Positions 33,021 to 42,138 of a stretch of DNA of 64,000 bases are shown in pieces. Below the pieces are notes generated by a model. It was not told where the DNA came from. It saw nothing but the letters and a program-made list of their open reading frames with translations, and ran no database searches. The position numbers were made by a program, and so were the translations under genes. Each line of letters opens with the position of its first letter. Position 1 is the stretch's first letter. This stretch comes from Streptomyces sp. G-G2 (GTDB lineage: Bacteria > Actinomycetota > Actinomycetes > Streptomycetales > Streptomycetaceae), in contig NZ_JASISO010000009.1 of the NCBI RefSeq assembly GCF_030063135.1, forward strand, positions 116,494 through 180,493. Direction: 5' to 3'.

Positions 33021-34193
33021 TCACGCATCGCTGGGACGGGCGTAGGTGCGCCCCTTCCACGCCGCTCCGCGCCCCCGGTAGTGCTGCACGGCCGAGTCGA
33101 CCGTCATCAGCAGATAGAGCAGCGCGGTCAGCGGCAACAGCGGCGCGAGCGCGGCCGACTGCCGGTAATACCGCAGTATCGGCAGATACGTTCCAGCCAT
33201 CAGCAGCCAGGCCAGGCCGCCCGCCGCGGCGGCCACCGGCTGCCCGGTCAGCAGCCCCGCGCACAGCGCCACCGGGGGCGCGAGATAGACCAGCGCCAGC
33301 CCCGCCACCGTCCCCACCAGCAGCAACGGCTGGTGCCTCAACTGCGCGTAGGCGCTGCGCGAGACCATCCGCCACAGATCCCCGAGCCCGGAGTACGGGC
33401 GCACACTGTCCACCCGTTCCGCCAGCCCCAGCCAGATCCGGCCACCGGCCCGCCGGACCGCCCGGGCCAGCGACACGTCGTCGATCACCGCTTGCCGGAT
33501 CGACTCCGGTACGCCCGCCCGCAGCGCCGTCTCCGTGCGCAGCAGCACGCAGCCGCCCGCCGCGGCGGTGGTCCGGGCCGCCGGGCGGTTGATCCGGCGG
33601 AAGGGGTAGAGCTGGGCGAAGAAGTACACGAAGGCCGGGACGACGAGCCGCTCCCAGACACTGACCACGCGCAGCCGGGCCATCTGGGACACGAGGTCGA
33701 GGTCGGCCGATACGGCGGCCGCGACCAGCTCGCGCAGACTGTCCGGCTCGTGCGCGATGTCGGCGTCGGTGAGCAGCAGGTACTCCGGCGGCTCGGTGTG
33801 CGCGGTCCGGGCCAGGCCGATCCCGTGCCGCACCGCCCACAGCTTCCCCGTCCAGCCCGGGGCGGGATCGCCGGGGCAGGACACGGTCAGCGGCAGCCCC
33901 GGGTGTTCCCGGGCGAGGGCCAGCGCGAGCGCGCCGGTGCCGTCGGTGCTCCCGTCGTCGACGAGGAACACCTCGGCCTCGCCGGGGTAGTCCTGCGCGA
34001 GCAGCGAGGGCAGGCTCAGCGGCAGCACCGCGGCCTCGTCGCGCGCGGGCACCACGACGGCGACGGAGGGCCAGCGGGCGGGCGGGGTGCGCGGCGGCAA
34101 CCGGACGTCGGTCCGCCAGAACATGCCCTGGCCGAACGTGAGCCAGAGCCAGACGGCGAGCGAGGCGCAGGCGGCGATGCTGAGGGGGCCCAT
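33021..34193 (-). CDS. Family 2 glycosyltransferase, membrane-bound (HpnB-like)
   Basis: A 390-residue membrane glycosyltransferase. An N-terminal helix (LSIAACASLAVWLWLTFGQG) precedes the GT2 domain with WPSVAVVVPARDEAAVLPLS, VFLVDDGSTDGTG (nucleotide-sugar binding), LLLTDADIAHEPDSL (DxD) and the acceptor-site IDDVSLARAVRRAGG. Three or four helices follow (LLLVGTVAGLALVYLAPPVA and on). The arrangement matches the hopene-associated HpnB type, but no hopanoid genes are nearby, so the acceptor lipid is unknown. Start: ATG 34193, weakly supported. Confidence 0.8.
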   Translation of the reverse strand: MGPLSIAACASLAVWLWLTFGQGMFWRTDVRLPPRTPPARWPSVAVVVPARDEAAVLPLSLPSLLAQDYPGEAEVFLVDDGSTDGTGALALALAREHPGLPLTVSCPGDPAPGWTGKLWAVRHGIGLARTAHTEPPEYLLLTDADIAHEPDSLRELVAAAVSADLDLVSQMARLRVVSVWERLVVPAFVYFFAQLYPFRRINRPAARTTAAAGGCVLLRTETALRAGVPESIRQAVIDDVSLARAVRRAGGRIWLGLAERVDSVRPYSGLGDLWRMVSRSAYAQLRHQPLLLVGTVAGLALVYLAPPVALCAGLLTGQPVAAAAGGLAWLLMAGTYLPILRYYRQSAALAPLLPLTALLYLLMTVDSAVQHYRGRGAAWKGRTYARPSDA

Positions 34194-34415
34194 GTCCGCA
34201 GTCTGCCCAACCGCGCGTCGCCTGTCCCGAACCACGGCCGCCGGGTGCGTTGCCCGTCGCCGCCTCCCGCCGTCGCCCTCCGCCAGGCGCCCCGCCGCGG
34301 CCCCTCGCCACGCCCCCGCCGAGACCCTTCGGCCGGGACCGCGGCGGCGTGGCGGAGGTGGCGCGAAAGGAGCGCGGTGCCCGGGCGGAGGCCGGGGGTC
34401 GATTAAGGTGACCAA

Positions 34416-35216
34416 GTGAAGATCGCGCTCATGGACTCCGGCATCGGCCTCCTCGCGGCGGCCGCCGCGATGCGACGGCTGCGGCCGGACGCCGACCTGG
34501 TCATCTCCTCCGACCCCGACGGCATGCCCTGGGGTCCGCGGACCCCCGCCGACCTCACCGGCCGCGCGCTGGAGGTCGCGCGGGCCGCCGCCGCGCTGCG
34601 GCCGCAGGCGCTGATCGTGGCCTGCAACACCGCCTCCGTGCACTCCCTGCCCACCCTACGGGCGGAGCTGGAGCCGGGCATCCCGGTCATCGGGACGGTC
34701 CCCGCCATCAAGCCCGCCGCCGCGCGGGGCGGCCGCGTCGCCATCTGGGCCACCCCGGCCACCACCGGCAGCCCCTACCAGCGCGGTCTGATCCGTGACT
34801 TCGCGGCGGGCGTCCCGGTCACCGAGGTGCCCTGCCCCGGGCTCGCCGACGCCGTGGAACACGGCGACGCGGAAGCCGTCGTACGGGCCGTCGCGGCGGC
34901 CGCCGAACTGACCCCGCCCGACGTCACCGACCTGGTCCTCGGCTGCACCCACTACGAACTGGTCGAGGCACCCATCCGGGCCGCCCTCGCCGCGCGGACC
35001 GGCGGCGCCGTGCCGGTCTTCCACGGCTCGGCCGAACCCGTCGCCGCCCAGGCGCTGCGCCGTGTCGGGGCCCACCCCGCGCCGGAACTGCCGCGCACCG
35101 GCACCCTCACCGTGCTGCACAGCGGGCGCCCCGGGCAGCTCCCGGCCGCCGCCCTCGGCTACGCCGAAGGCAGGCTCCTCGCCGCGGCGGCCCAGGTGGC
35201 GCACGCCGCGCGGTGA
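34416..35216 (+). CDS. Aspartate/glutamate racemase family protein (MurI-like)
   Basis: A 266-residue protein of the Asp/Glu racemase superfamily. The two catalytic cysteines of MurI are present: IVACNTASVHS near residue 69 and LVLGCTHYELVE near residue 175. The N-terminal MKIALMDSGIGLLAAAAAMR corresponds to the DSG motif. It may make D-glutamate for peptidoglycan or act on a related acid; the C-terminal end differs from typical MurI. Start: GTG 34416 with AAGGTGA at 34405-34411. It is convergent with the ADP-ribosylglycohydrolase stump. Confidence 0.83.
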   Translation: MKIALMDSGIGLLAAAAAMRRLRPDADLVISSDPDGMPWGPRTPADLTGRALEVARAAAALRPQALIVACNTASVHSLPTLRAELEPGIPVIGTVPAIKPAAARGGRVAIWATPATTGSPYQRGLIRDFAAGVPVTEVPCPGLADAVEHGDAEAVVRAVAAAAELTPPDVTDLVLGCTHYELVEAPIRAALAARTGGAVPVFHGSAEPVAAQALRRVGAHPAPELPRTGTLTVLHSGRPGQLPAAALGYAEGRLLAAAAQVAHAAR

Positions 35217-35345
35217 CCCCAGGACCACGCCCTGGTCGAGGCCGCCACTGAAACCGGCCCGGACCCGCTGCCGCGGTGAGGACCACACCGTGGCCTCCGT
35301 CGCCCGGGCGCGTGACGGACGTACCGTCTCCCCGGACTGAACGTC

Positions 35346-35516
35346 CGCGCCGCCCCCGCACATCTCGCCGCCCGCGCCCGGCGCCGGGAAGCGGGCCGAG
35401 AAGGCGCCCTCGGGGCCGAACTGGAACGGCGCGCCCAGCGCGTCGCCGACCGCCGAGCCGATGACGGCGCCGACGGCCCGGGCGCGCGGTCCCGGGTTCA
35501 CGGGGCCTGCGGGCAT
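35346..35516 (-). pseudogene. N-terminal stump of an ADP-ribosylglycohydrolase-family gene
   Basis: ATG 35516 begins a frame reading RARAVGAVIGSAVGDALGAP near residue 10 and GAGGEMCGGG near residue 50, the typical entrance of ADP-ribosylglycohydrolases. Right after this the similarity stops: the metal-binding TDDTQM block and all later motifs are missing, and the frame runs into unrelated sequence antisense to the racemase gene. The remaining 35217-35345 shows nothing recognisable. The start overlaps the end of the TetR gene by 19 bases, so the intact gene was probably translationally coupled to it. A deletion next to the racemase gene explains the remnant. Confidence 0.65.
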
Positions 35517-36091
35517 ACGGCGTCCAGCACGGCCCGGGCGAAACCGTCCAGGTCGTCCAGCCCGGCAGCGGCCAGCGTCCGAGGCGCCCCGGTCAGCAGG
35601 TGACCGGTCGCTCCGTGCAGGGCGAGGGACAGCGCGCGGGCCCGCTCCGGCGCGTCCGGGAGCCCCGCCGCGCGCAGCAGCCGGGCGTGGGCCGCGAAGT
35701 CTGCGGCGCCGATCGGGTCCAGCAGCGCGGCCAGCCAGGGCCGCCGGGCGGCCTCGGTCCGCAGCTCCAGGCAGGCCAGCACGCGCGGCCGCCCCGGCCC
35801 GGCCGCGTCGCGCAGCGTCCCGGCGAGCACCGCGGCCAGACCGGCCCGGTCCACGGGCCCCGGGCCGCCGTCGCCCCCGCCCAAGGCCCGCTCCCGCTCC
35901 CGGTACCGCTCCGCACACCGCTCGGCCACGGCCCGCAGCAGCGCGTCCCGGGTCGGGTAGTAGTTCTTCGCCGTGCCGGGCGGCACCCCCGCGACCGCGT
36001 CGACGGCCCGGTGGGTCAGCCCCCGGCCCCCCGCGTCCGCGAGTACGTCGACGGCCGCGTCCCGCAGCAGGTCTCTCCGGTCCTGGTTCAC
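35498..36091 (-). CDS. TetR-family transcriptional regulator
   Basis: A 197-residue TetR-type protein. The helix-turn-helix is at residues 8-55 (LRDAAVDVLADAGGRGLTHR, then AVDAVAGVPPGTAKNYYPTRDALL). The ligand domain contains RPRVLACLELRTEAARRPWL, a pattern seen in the BetI/TetR_C_17-like group. Start: GTG 36091. It overlaps the stump of the ADP-ribosylglycohydrolase gene by 19 bases and once formed an operon with it; its target may now be gone. Confidence 0.87.
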   Translation of the reverse strand: MNQDRRDLLRDAAVDVLADAGGRGLTHRAVDAVAGVPPGTAKNYYPTRDALLRAVAERCAERYRERERALGGGDGGPGPVDRAGLAAVLAGTLRDAAGPGRPRVLACLELRTEAARRPWLAALLDPIGAADFAAHARLLRAAGLPDAPERARALSLALHGATGHLLTGAPRTLAAAGLDDLDGFARAVLDAVCPQAP

Positions 36092-36133
36092 CGGGGCAGC
36101 CTAACGACGGGGCCGCCGGGGGTCGTCCGGGTT

Positions 36134-36655
36134 CTACGGCTCCCGTGCCAGGCGCTGGGCCAGTTCTTCCCCGGACACCTCCCGCTGGTGGGTGAGGAAG
36201 ATCCACACGTGCCCGGCGGGGTCGCGCAGGATCGCCGTCCGGTCGCCGTGGAACTGGTCCGCGGGCTCCTGGAGCAGTTCCGCGCCCTCGGCCACGGCTG
36301 TCCGTACGAGCGCGTCCACGTCCGCGACGTAGACGTGCAGCGCCACGGACGTCCCGCCGAGCGCCGAGGGGGACGCGAACGGCCCCTCCCCGGATTCGCC
36401 CACCGCGTCGCCCAGCATCAGGACGGCCGCGCCGATCCGGATCTCGGCGTGCAGGATCCCGCCCCCGTTCCCCGGGCGGCCGAGCCGGAAGTCCTCGGTC
36501 GCGCCGAAGGCCCGGGTGTAGAAGTCGATGGCGGCGGCCGCGTCGGCCACCAGGATGTGGGGCACCACCGCAGTGCGGTGGCGCTCCGGAACGGTCCGCC
36601 GGACAGGCTGCTGGACGGCCGGTCCGGTGGTCCGCCGCGCCGTGGGATGCGTCAT
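36134..36655 (-). CDS. VOC (glyoxalase/bleomycin-resistance fold) family protein
   Basis: A 173-residue VOC protein. After a 30-residue extension, the fold shows VVPHILVADAAAAIDFYTRA near residue 30, GGILHAEIRIGAAVLMLGDA, VALHVYVADVDALVRTAVAE and GDRTAILRDPAGHVWIFLTH at the end, two paired beta-alpha-beta-beta-beta units. It resembles PhnB/glyoxalase-like proteins of unknown substrate. Start: ATG 36655 lacks a clear ribosome site; a start closer to the domain is possible. Confidence 0.83.
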   Translation of the reverse strand: MTHPTARRTTGPAVQQPVRRTVPERHRTAVVPHILVADAAAAIDFYTRAFGATEDFRLGRPGNGGGILHAEIRIGAAVLMLGDAVGESGEGPFASPSALGGTSVALHVYVADVDALVRTAVAEGAELLQEPADQFHGDRTAILRDPAGHVWIFLTHQREVSGEELAQRLAREP

Positions 36656-36780
36656 GGGGAGGAACCTAAAACCTCAAGTTTGGTTGATGTCAACCGCGGG
36701 CAGGTGCCGCCTGGACGACCCGGGGACCAAAGGGGCGAGAGGCGGTGGCGCGCGTGCGGAACGTGAGTACGCTGCTACAC

Positions 36781-37296
36781 ATGACGGACCACCCTCCGGG
36801 CCCGCTCTGGACCGGCCGGGCTTCCAACCGCGTGCAGTGGCTGATGGCAGCCGCGGGCGTGGCCTGCCTGGCGCTCGGCATCGAACTCGCCGTCGACTCC
36901 GCCTGGACCGCCGGGATCATCCCGCTGGTGATGTCGGTCGTCGGCTGCCTCGCCGCCGGGCTGCTGATCCTGTATGGCACCCTCGCCTTCGTCCACGTCG
37001 CCGTCACCGTCGACTCGCAGAGCCTGGAAGTGCGCTGCGGCCACATAGGGCTGCCGCGCCGCCGGATCAGCCTCGCCGAGGTCACCGAGGCCGAGTTCGC
37101 CCCCCGGATCACCCCCCAGCAATGGGGCGGCTGGGGCTACCGCTGGCGCCCCGAGAAGGGCACCGCCGTCATCGTCCGGCGCGGCGAGGGCCTGGTGCTG
37201 CGGCTCGGCGACGGCAAGGTCTTCACCGTGACCGTCGACGACGCCGAGAACGCCGTCCGCGTCATCCGCACCCACCTGCGCTCCCTCACCGGCTAG
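36781..37296 (+). CDS. Two-helix membrane protein with PH-like C-terminal domain
   Basis: A 171-residue protein. Two membrane helices lie at about residues 20-37 and 42-70 (WTAGIIPLVMSVVGCLAAGL, LILYGTLAFVHVA). The rest is beta-rich, with VTVDSQSLEVRCGHIGLPRR, RISLAEVTEAEF and GTAVIVRRGEGLVLRLGDGK, resembling the membrane-anchored bacterial PH-like domains. The function is unknown. Start: ATG 36781. The stop TAG is within CTAGTGCCGCG, the same sequence seen at the palindromic element at 43425. It is 37 bases ahead of lnt. Confidence 0.7.
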   Translation: MTDHPPGPLWTGRASNRVQWLMAAAGVACLALGIELAVDSAWTAGIIPLVMSVVGCLAAGLLILYGTLAFVHVAVTVDSQSLEVRCGHIGLPRRRISLAEVTEAEFAPRITPQQWGGWGYRWRPEKGTAVIVRRGEGLVLRLGDGKVFTVTVDDAENAVRVIRTHLRSLTG

Positions 37297-37333
37297 TGCC
37301 GCGCGCTCAGCCGGGCGACGTACACTCCGCCAG

Positions 37334-38974
37334 ATGAGCAGCAGCGCCACCCGAGCGGTCGACGACGAACCCCCAGCCCAGCCCGCACCCGGCGGCCCCG
37401 CGTCCCCACGGGCGCGCAGGACCGCCTGGCTGGTGCGCGCCGGGGCTTCGGTGCTCTCCGGGGTGCTGCTCTACCTGAGCTTCCCGCCCCGGCCGCTGTG
37501 GTGGCTGGCGCCCTTCGCCTTCGCGCTGCTCGGCTGGTGCCTCCAGGTGCGCCGGGCGCGCGCCGGGTTCGGCTTCGGGCTGCTCGCCGGGCTCGGCTTC
37601 ATGCTGCCGCTGCTCTCCTGGACCGGCGAGGAGGTCGGGCCGGTGCCGTGGCTGGCCCTCGCGCTGCTGGAGGCGGTGTTCGTCGGGCTCACCGGGCTCG
37701 GGATCGGCCTGGTCCGGCGGCTGCCCGGGTGGCCGCTGTGGGCCGCCGCCGTCTGGGTCGCGGGCGAGGCGGTCCGGGCCCGGATCCCCTTCGGCGGTTT
37801 CCCCTGGGGCAAGATCGCGTTCGGGCAGGCCGACGGGTACTTCCTCCCGCTCGTCGCGCTCGGCGGCACCCCGCTGGTCGGCTTCGCCGTGGCCCTGTGC
37901 GGATTCGGGCTGTACGAGGCCCTGCGCGTCGGCCGCCTCACCGGGCGCCGGGCGCGCTCCGACGGGCAGGCCGTGACCCGGGCGACCGCCGTCACCGCGG
38001 CCGTCGCCGCGCTGAGCGTCGCCGTACCGCTCGTCGCGGCCCTCGCCGCCCGCCCGCTCGTCTCCGACGACGCCGAGGACGGCACCGCCGTGGCGGCCGT
38101 GATCCAGGGCAACGTGCCGACCATGGGGCTGGACTTCAACTCCCAGCGCCGGGCGGTCCTCGACAACCACGCCAAGCGCACGATCCAGCTCGCCGACGAC
38201 GTCCGGTCGGGCCGCGCCCCGCGGCCCGACTTCGTCGTCTGGCCGGAGAACTCCTCCGACCTCGACCCCTTCGCCGAACCCGACGCCTACGCGGTGATCG
38301 ACCAGGCCGTCAAGGCCATCGGGGTCCCCGTGGCCATCGGCTCGGTCCTGGCCCCCGAGACGGGCCCGCTGCGCAACACGATGATCCTCTGGGACCCGGT
38401 CAAGGGACCCACCTCCACCTATGACAAGCGCAAGATCCAGCCGTTCGGCGAGCGCATGCCGATGCGTTCCTTCGTCCGGCTCTTCAGCTCCGACGTGGAC
38501 CGGGTCCGGCGCGACTTCGGCCCCGGCAGGGAACCCGGCGTCTTCGACATGGGGGGCAGCCGGGTCGGCATGGTCACCTGCTTCGAGGCCGCCTTCGACG
38601 ACGCGGTGCGCTCCACCGTCCAGGCCGGGGCCCAGGTGATCGCCGTACCGAGCAACAACGCGACCTTCGGGCGCAGCCAGATGACCTACCAGCAGCTCGC
38701 CATGGACCGGGTGCGGGCCGTCGAGCACGGCCGGACCGTCCTCGTTCCGGTCACCAGCGGGGTCAGCGCCGTCATCCGCCCCGACGGCACGGTCGTCCAG
38801 CGGACCAAGATGTTCGTCCCGGACGCCCTCGTCGCGACCATCCCGCTGCGCTCCGGGCAGACCCCGGCGACCCGCTTCGGCCCGCTGCCCGAGTACGCCC
38901 TCCTCGCGCTCGCCGCGGCCGGTCTCGGCCTGGTGCTGGCCCGCGCGATCGGCTCCCGCCGCAAGGCGTCGTAG
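37334..38974 (+). CDS. lnt: Apolipoprotein N-acyltransferase
   Basis: A 546-residue membrane enzyme that adds the third acyl chain to the N-terminal Cys of lipoproteins. About seven hydrophobic segments occupy residues 30-240, then the nitrilase-fold domain at 250-500 with the catalytic triad: Glu in DFVVWPENSS, Lys in TYDKRKIQPFGERMP, Cys in VGMVTCFEAAF. A final helix (YALLALAAAGLGLVLARAIG) closes the protein. Streptomyces usually has two Lnt paralogues. Start: ATG 37334 without a strong ribosome site. A NUDIX gene follows after 9 bases, in likely co-transcription. Confidence 0.94.
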   Translation: MSSSATRAVDDEPPAQPAPGGPASPRARRTAWLVRAGASVLSGVLLYLSFPPRPLWWLAPFAFALLGWCLQVRRARAGFGFGLLAGLGFMLPLLSWTGEEVGPVPWLALALLEAVFVGLTGLGIGLVRRLPGWPLWAAAVWVAGEAVRARIPFGGFPWGKIAFGQADGYFLPLVALGGTPLVGFAVALCGFGLYEALRVGRLTGRRARSDGQAVTRATAVTAAVAALSVAVPLVAALAARPLVSDDAEDGTAVAAVIQGNVPTMGLDFNSQRRAVLDNHAKRTIQLADDVRSGRAPRPDFVVWPENSSDLDPFAEPDAYAVIDQAVKAIGVPVAIGSVLAPETGPLRNTMILWDPVKGPTSTYDKRKIQPFGERMPMRSFVRLFSSDVDRVRRDFGPGREPGVFDMGGSRVGMVTCFEAAFDDAVRSTVQAGAQVIAVPSNNATFGRSQMTYQQLAMDRVRAVEHGRTVLVPVTSGVSAVIRPDGTVVQRTKMFVPDALVATIPLRSGQTPATRFGPLPEYALLALAAAGLGLVLARAIGSRRKAS

Positions 38975-38983
38975 GGTCGGGGG

Positions 38984-39478
38984 ATGAGCACCCCCGAGTT
39001 CATCCGCAGGATCCGCGCGCACGCCGGGCATCAGCTGCTCCTGCTGCCCGGCGTGACCGCCATCGTCCTCGACGACCTCGGGCGGGTACTGCTCGGCAGG
39101 CGCGCCGACACCGGCAACTGGTCGGTCATCGGCGGCATCTGCGAGCCCGGCGAGCAGCCCGCCGAGACCGCGGTGCGCGAGGTGTACGAGGAGACCGCCG
39201 TACGGTGCGTCCCGGAGCGGGTCGTACTCGTCCAGCAGCTGTCCCCGATGGTCTACCCCAACGGGGACGAGTGCCAGTTCACGGACATCACCTTCCGCTG
39301 CCGCGCCACGGGCGGGGAAGCCCGGGTGAACGACGCGGAGTCGCTGGAAGTGGCCTGGTTCGCCGTCGACGCGCTGCCGCCGCTCGAACCCTTCGCCGTG
39401 GACCGTATCCACCGGGCCCTGTCGGACGAGCCGACGGCCTGGTTCGCGGTGCCCGAAGTGGACTTCGAGGACGCGTAG
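38984..39478 (+). CDS. NUDIX hydrolase
   Basis: A 164-residue NUDIX protein of the small MutT-like type. The Nudix box starts at GGICEPGEQPAETAVREVYE near residue 48 and continues ETAV; all acidic metal ligands (REVYEE) are present, while the usual Gly of EExGU is Ala. It hydrolyses a nucleoside diphosphate linked to another group; the substrate is unknown. Start: ATG 38984, only 9 bases after lnt, with GTCGGGGG just upstream. Confidence 0.9.
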   Translation: MSTPEFIRRIRAHAGHQLLLLPGVTAIVLDDLGRVLLGRRADTGNWSVIGGICEPGEQPAETAVREVYEETAVRCVPERVVLVQQLSPMVYPNGDECQFTDITFRCRATGGEARVNDAESLEVAWFAVDALPPLEPFAVDRIHRALSDEPTAWFAVPEVDFEDA

Positions 39479-39487
39479 CCCAGGTCC

Positions 39488-39502
39488 CGGCGCCTCGCGC
39501 CG
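39488..39502. terminator. Short bidirectional terminator candidate
   Basis: CGGCGC (39488-39493) and GCGCCG (39497-39502) with a 3-base loop fill the 24-base gap between the convergent NUDIX and protease genes. The stem is short (6 bp), so the call is tentative. Confidence 0.45.
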
Positions 39503-40309
39503 TCAGGACCACGACGCGTCGCGGGTTACGTGGTGGACGCCCTGATCGGCGGCCCGGCCCGCGGCCTCGCGGTACAGCTCCTGAGCGGTGTCGCCCATGA
39601 CCGCGCTGTAGGAGACGTCGTCGACCTCGCCGCCGGCCTGGTATCCGCCCAGGACGCCCGCGAGCGCGCCGTCCGCCAGCCACGGGCTGCCGCTGGTGCC
39701 ACTGGCCAGTTCCGGGCAGTCGACGCGGCGCTGGGTCGGGCTCAGCATCGTGGTGTCGTTCGAGCAGACCAGCGGAACCTCGTCACCGGCCGGGTAGCCG
39801 ACGATCGTCACCGTCACGTCGTCGGGCTGTTCCGCGAGTACCGGGAAGCCGCCGACCACGTCCTCGATCTGCCGACCGTTCAGCGGGGCGACGGTCGCGA
39901 AGGAGATGTCGGCGTCCGGGTCCTGCCCGTCCTGCCAGCTCGGGTCGACGTACTGGCCGGTGAGCTGCCAGGCCCCGTACGGCGCGGTGCCGTCCCGGTA
40001 GCCAGGCACGAACACGGTGTTCTGCACGTCGCCCAGGCAGTGGGCGGCCGTCGCGATCACATCGTGGCCGTCGCTGCGGACCACGGACGCGGTGCAGTAG
40101 TGCCCGCCGTCCGGCCCGGCCGTGAAAAGGGCGCCCACCCGCTGCGTGGATCCCGCCACCGGGGCCTGCGCGGTCACTCCCAGCGGGGGAGCGGCGGAGG
40201 CGTCCGGGATGTCCACCGTGAGCAGGGCGGACATCGCGGCCATCGCCAGCACGACACGGGCCGCGCGGCGGGCACGGAGGGCCTGTCGGGGAAACATGCG
40301 CTGGATCAT
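39503..40309 (-). CDS. Secreted trypsin-like serine protease
   Basis: A 268-residue exported chymotrypsin-fold protease. The signal peptide is at residues 1-39 (twin Arg, then VVLAMAAMSALLTVDIPDASA). The catalytic triad is readable: His in VIATAAHCLG near residue 89, Asp in DPDADISFATV near 132, Ser in ASGTSGSPWLADG near 206. It has the features of the S1 family seen in Streptomyces secreted proteases. Start: ATG 40309; ATG 40297 is equally possible. It converges on the NUDIX gene. Confidence 0.88.
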   Translation of the reverse strand: MIQRMFPRQALRARRAARVVLAMAAMSALLTVDIPDASAAPPLGVTAQAPVAGSTQRVGALFTAGPDGGHYCTASVVRSDGHDVIATAAHCLGDVQNTVFVPGYRDGTAPYGAWQLTGQYVDPSWQDGQDPDADISFATVAPLNGRQIEDVVGGFPVLAEQPDDVTVTIVGYPAGDEVPLVCSNDTTMLSPTQRRVDCPELASGTSGSPWLADGALAGVLGGYQAGGEVDDVSYSAVMGDTAQELYREAAGRAADQGVHHVTRDASWS

Positions 40310-40384
40310 GCCCAGATCGTGTAGCCCGAACCTATGGCCGGAGCCTCGGATTCCATAAGAATCCCCTGTGAATTCGGCGGCCGC

Positions 40385-40420
40385 GCACCTCGCCCGGCAC
40401 CTCGCCCGGCACCTCGCCCC
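40385..40420. repeat. 12-bp tandem repeat, three copies
   Basis: GCACCTCGCCCG is repeated at 40385, 40397 and 40409 (last base differs). It lies in the 160-base gap between two minus-strand genes, near the end of the GT39-type gene, and is probably a replication-slippage product. Confidence 0.75.
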
Positions 40421-40469
40421 GCACCCCCGCCGGACCGCCCCCCGGGCCGCCTACGGCCCCGCCGAGCGT

Positions 40470-41966
40470 TCAGCGGCCGCCCGCGGTCCGCTCGTAGACC
40501 GTTACCCGGCGCCCGCGCACCTCCCGGTCCGCCACCGGGGTGAAGCCCTCCCCGAGGACCGCCGCCTTCACCCGGTCCCGCGTCGCCCCCGACGGCTTCG
40601 CCGCCTTCGCCGCGTCCGTGACCAGCAGGATCCGCCGCTGCGCGAGCATCGCGGCCCGCAGCCGCGCCGGATCCTCGCCCTCGACGCCCTTGAGGGTCCC
40701 CGACTCGGCCGGGGTCCGGGCGAGCGCGATGTCGGCCAGCCCGGTGAAGCTCCCGGGGGAGACCAGCGCGGTGTCCCGGCGCGCGGCCGGCACGAAGAGC
40801 ACCGCGTCCCCGTCGTCCTTCAGCCGGGCCACCTCGTGCGCCACCGCGAGCACGTCGTCCACCCGGCTGGCCGGTGCCCGCCGCTCCCGCTCCATGGGCA
40901 GCATCGCGAGCACCGCGGCCCCGATGACCACGGGCACGATCAGCGCGGCCGCCCGGGGAGAACGGCGCGCGGCGGCCCGTACACCCGCGCCCAGCCCGGC
41001 GCCGATCAGCAGCGCCAGCCCCAGCATCGCGAAGAGCACGTACCGGTCCAGGAACAGCGGCTGCACCAGTGACAGCCCGGCCAGCGCCACGAAGGGCACC
41101 ACGAGCAGCGGCAGCCCGACGGCGGCGGCCGACAGCCGCCGGGTGCGCGGCCCGTCCAGCGGGGCGCACAGGGTTCCGATGGCCAGCAGGACCGCCGGGC
41201 CGATCAGCATGTGCCAGGTCAGCGGCGGTATCCAGGAGACCTGCCCGGACTGGCTCCGGCTGAACAGGATCAGCGGCAACGCCCCCAGCCCCGCCCCCGC
41301 CGACGCCAGGACCCAGCGCCCGAGCACCCCGCGCCCGGCCCGCGTCCACCACAGGGTGACGGCGTGCGCGGGCAGGACCAGCAGCGACAGCCAGTTCAGC
41401 AGCGCGCACACCAGGACCGCGAGGGCGTACGCCGTCCAGCGCGGCCACGCCCGACGGCCCGGCCGGTCCTGGAGCAGCCCGGTCAGCAGCAGGGTGGAGA
41501 GCCCGGCCCCGGCCAGCACCAGGGCGTACGGGCGGCCCTCCTGGAGCTGGAACTGGACGGCGGGCAGCAGCCCGAGGGCCGTTCCGCCGCCGAGGCCCGC
41601 CCAGAATCCGGCCGGTCCCGGGACCAGCCGCCGCGCCGTCACCGCCACGCAGCCCGCCGCGGCCGCCACGGCCAGGACGGAGGGCAGCCGCAGGGTCGTC
41701 GTACTCGGCCCGAACACCTCGAAGAGGCCGTGCATCAGCAGGTAGTACAGCCCGTGCACGGCGTCGACGTTGCCGAGCATGTGCCAGATCTCGGCCGCCG
41801 AACGCCGGGCCACCTGCCAGGTCGCGGCCTCGTCGCGCCAGACGCTGTCCTGCCGGGACAGCCCCCACAGCCCCAGGCCCAGGGTCCACAGGGCGGGAAC
41901 CAGCCAGCCGGTGTGCCGGTATCCGCTCGCAGGGACACGGGACACGCGCGATATGCCGGAAGTCAT
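40470..41966 (-). CDS. GT39-type membrane glycosyltransferase (mannosyltransferase-like)
   Basis: A 498-residue membrane protein with about ten helices. The first extracytoplasmic loop has DSVWRDEAATWQVA near residue 40, the acidic motif of PMT/ArnT-like (GT39, GT83) enzymes that use polyprenyl-phosphate sugars, and VHGLYYLLMHGLFEVFG follows. A soluble C-terminal domain occupies about residues 355-498. It probably glycosylates a cell-envelope lipid or protein. Start: ATG 41966 with GAGGA about 12 bases upstream. It diverges from the GNAT-AAA gene. Confidence 0.82.
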   Translation of the reverse strand: MTSGISRVSRVPASGYRHTGWLVPALWTLGLGLWGLSRQDSVWRDEAATWQVARRSAAEIWHMLGNVDAVHGLYYLLMHGLFEVFGPSTTTLRLPSVLAVAAAAGCVAVTARRLVPGPAGFWAGLGGGTALGLLPAVQFQLQEGRPYALVLAGAGLSTLLLTGLLQDRPGRRAWPRWTAYALAVLVCALLNWLSLLVLPAHAVTLWWTRAGRGVLGRWVLASAGAGLGALPLILFSRSQSGQVSWIPPLTWHMLIGPAVLLAIGTLCAPLDGPRTRRLSAAAVGLPLLVVPFVALAGLSLVQPLFLDRYVLFAMLGLALLIGAGLGAGVRAAARRSPRAAALIVPVVIGAAVLAMLPMERERRAPASRVDDVLAVAHEVARLKDDGDAVLFVPAARRDTALVSPGSFTGLADIALARTPAESGTLKGVEGEDPARLRAAMLAQRRILLVTDAAKAAKPSGATRDRVKAAVLGEGFTPVADREVRGRRVTVYERTAGGR

Positions 41967-42138
41967 GGAAGTGCTGGGTCCTCAAAGGGGGTGCGGGGCG
42001 GGAACGACCAGTCTATGGACGCGACGGAAGGTTCCCGACCGCTGGTTGTGCGCCGCGGCACGTGATCACCCCGCGCCGGCGCCCCTAGCCTCGCCGCAAG
42101 GAGTACGCAGGAGCAGTACGAACGAGGGGCGCCGCCCG

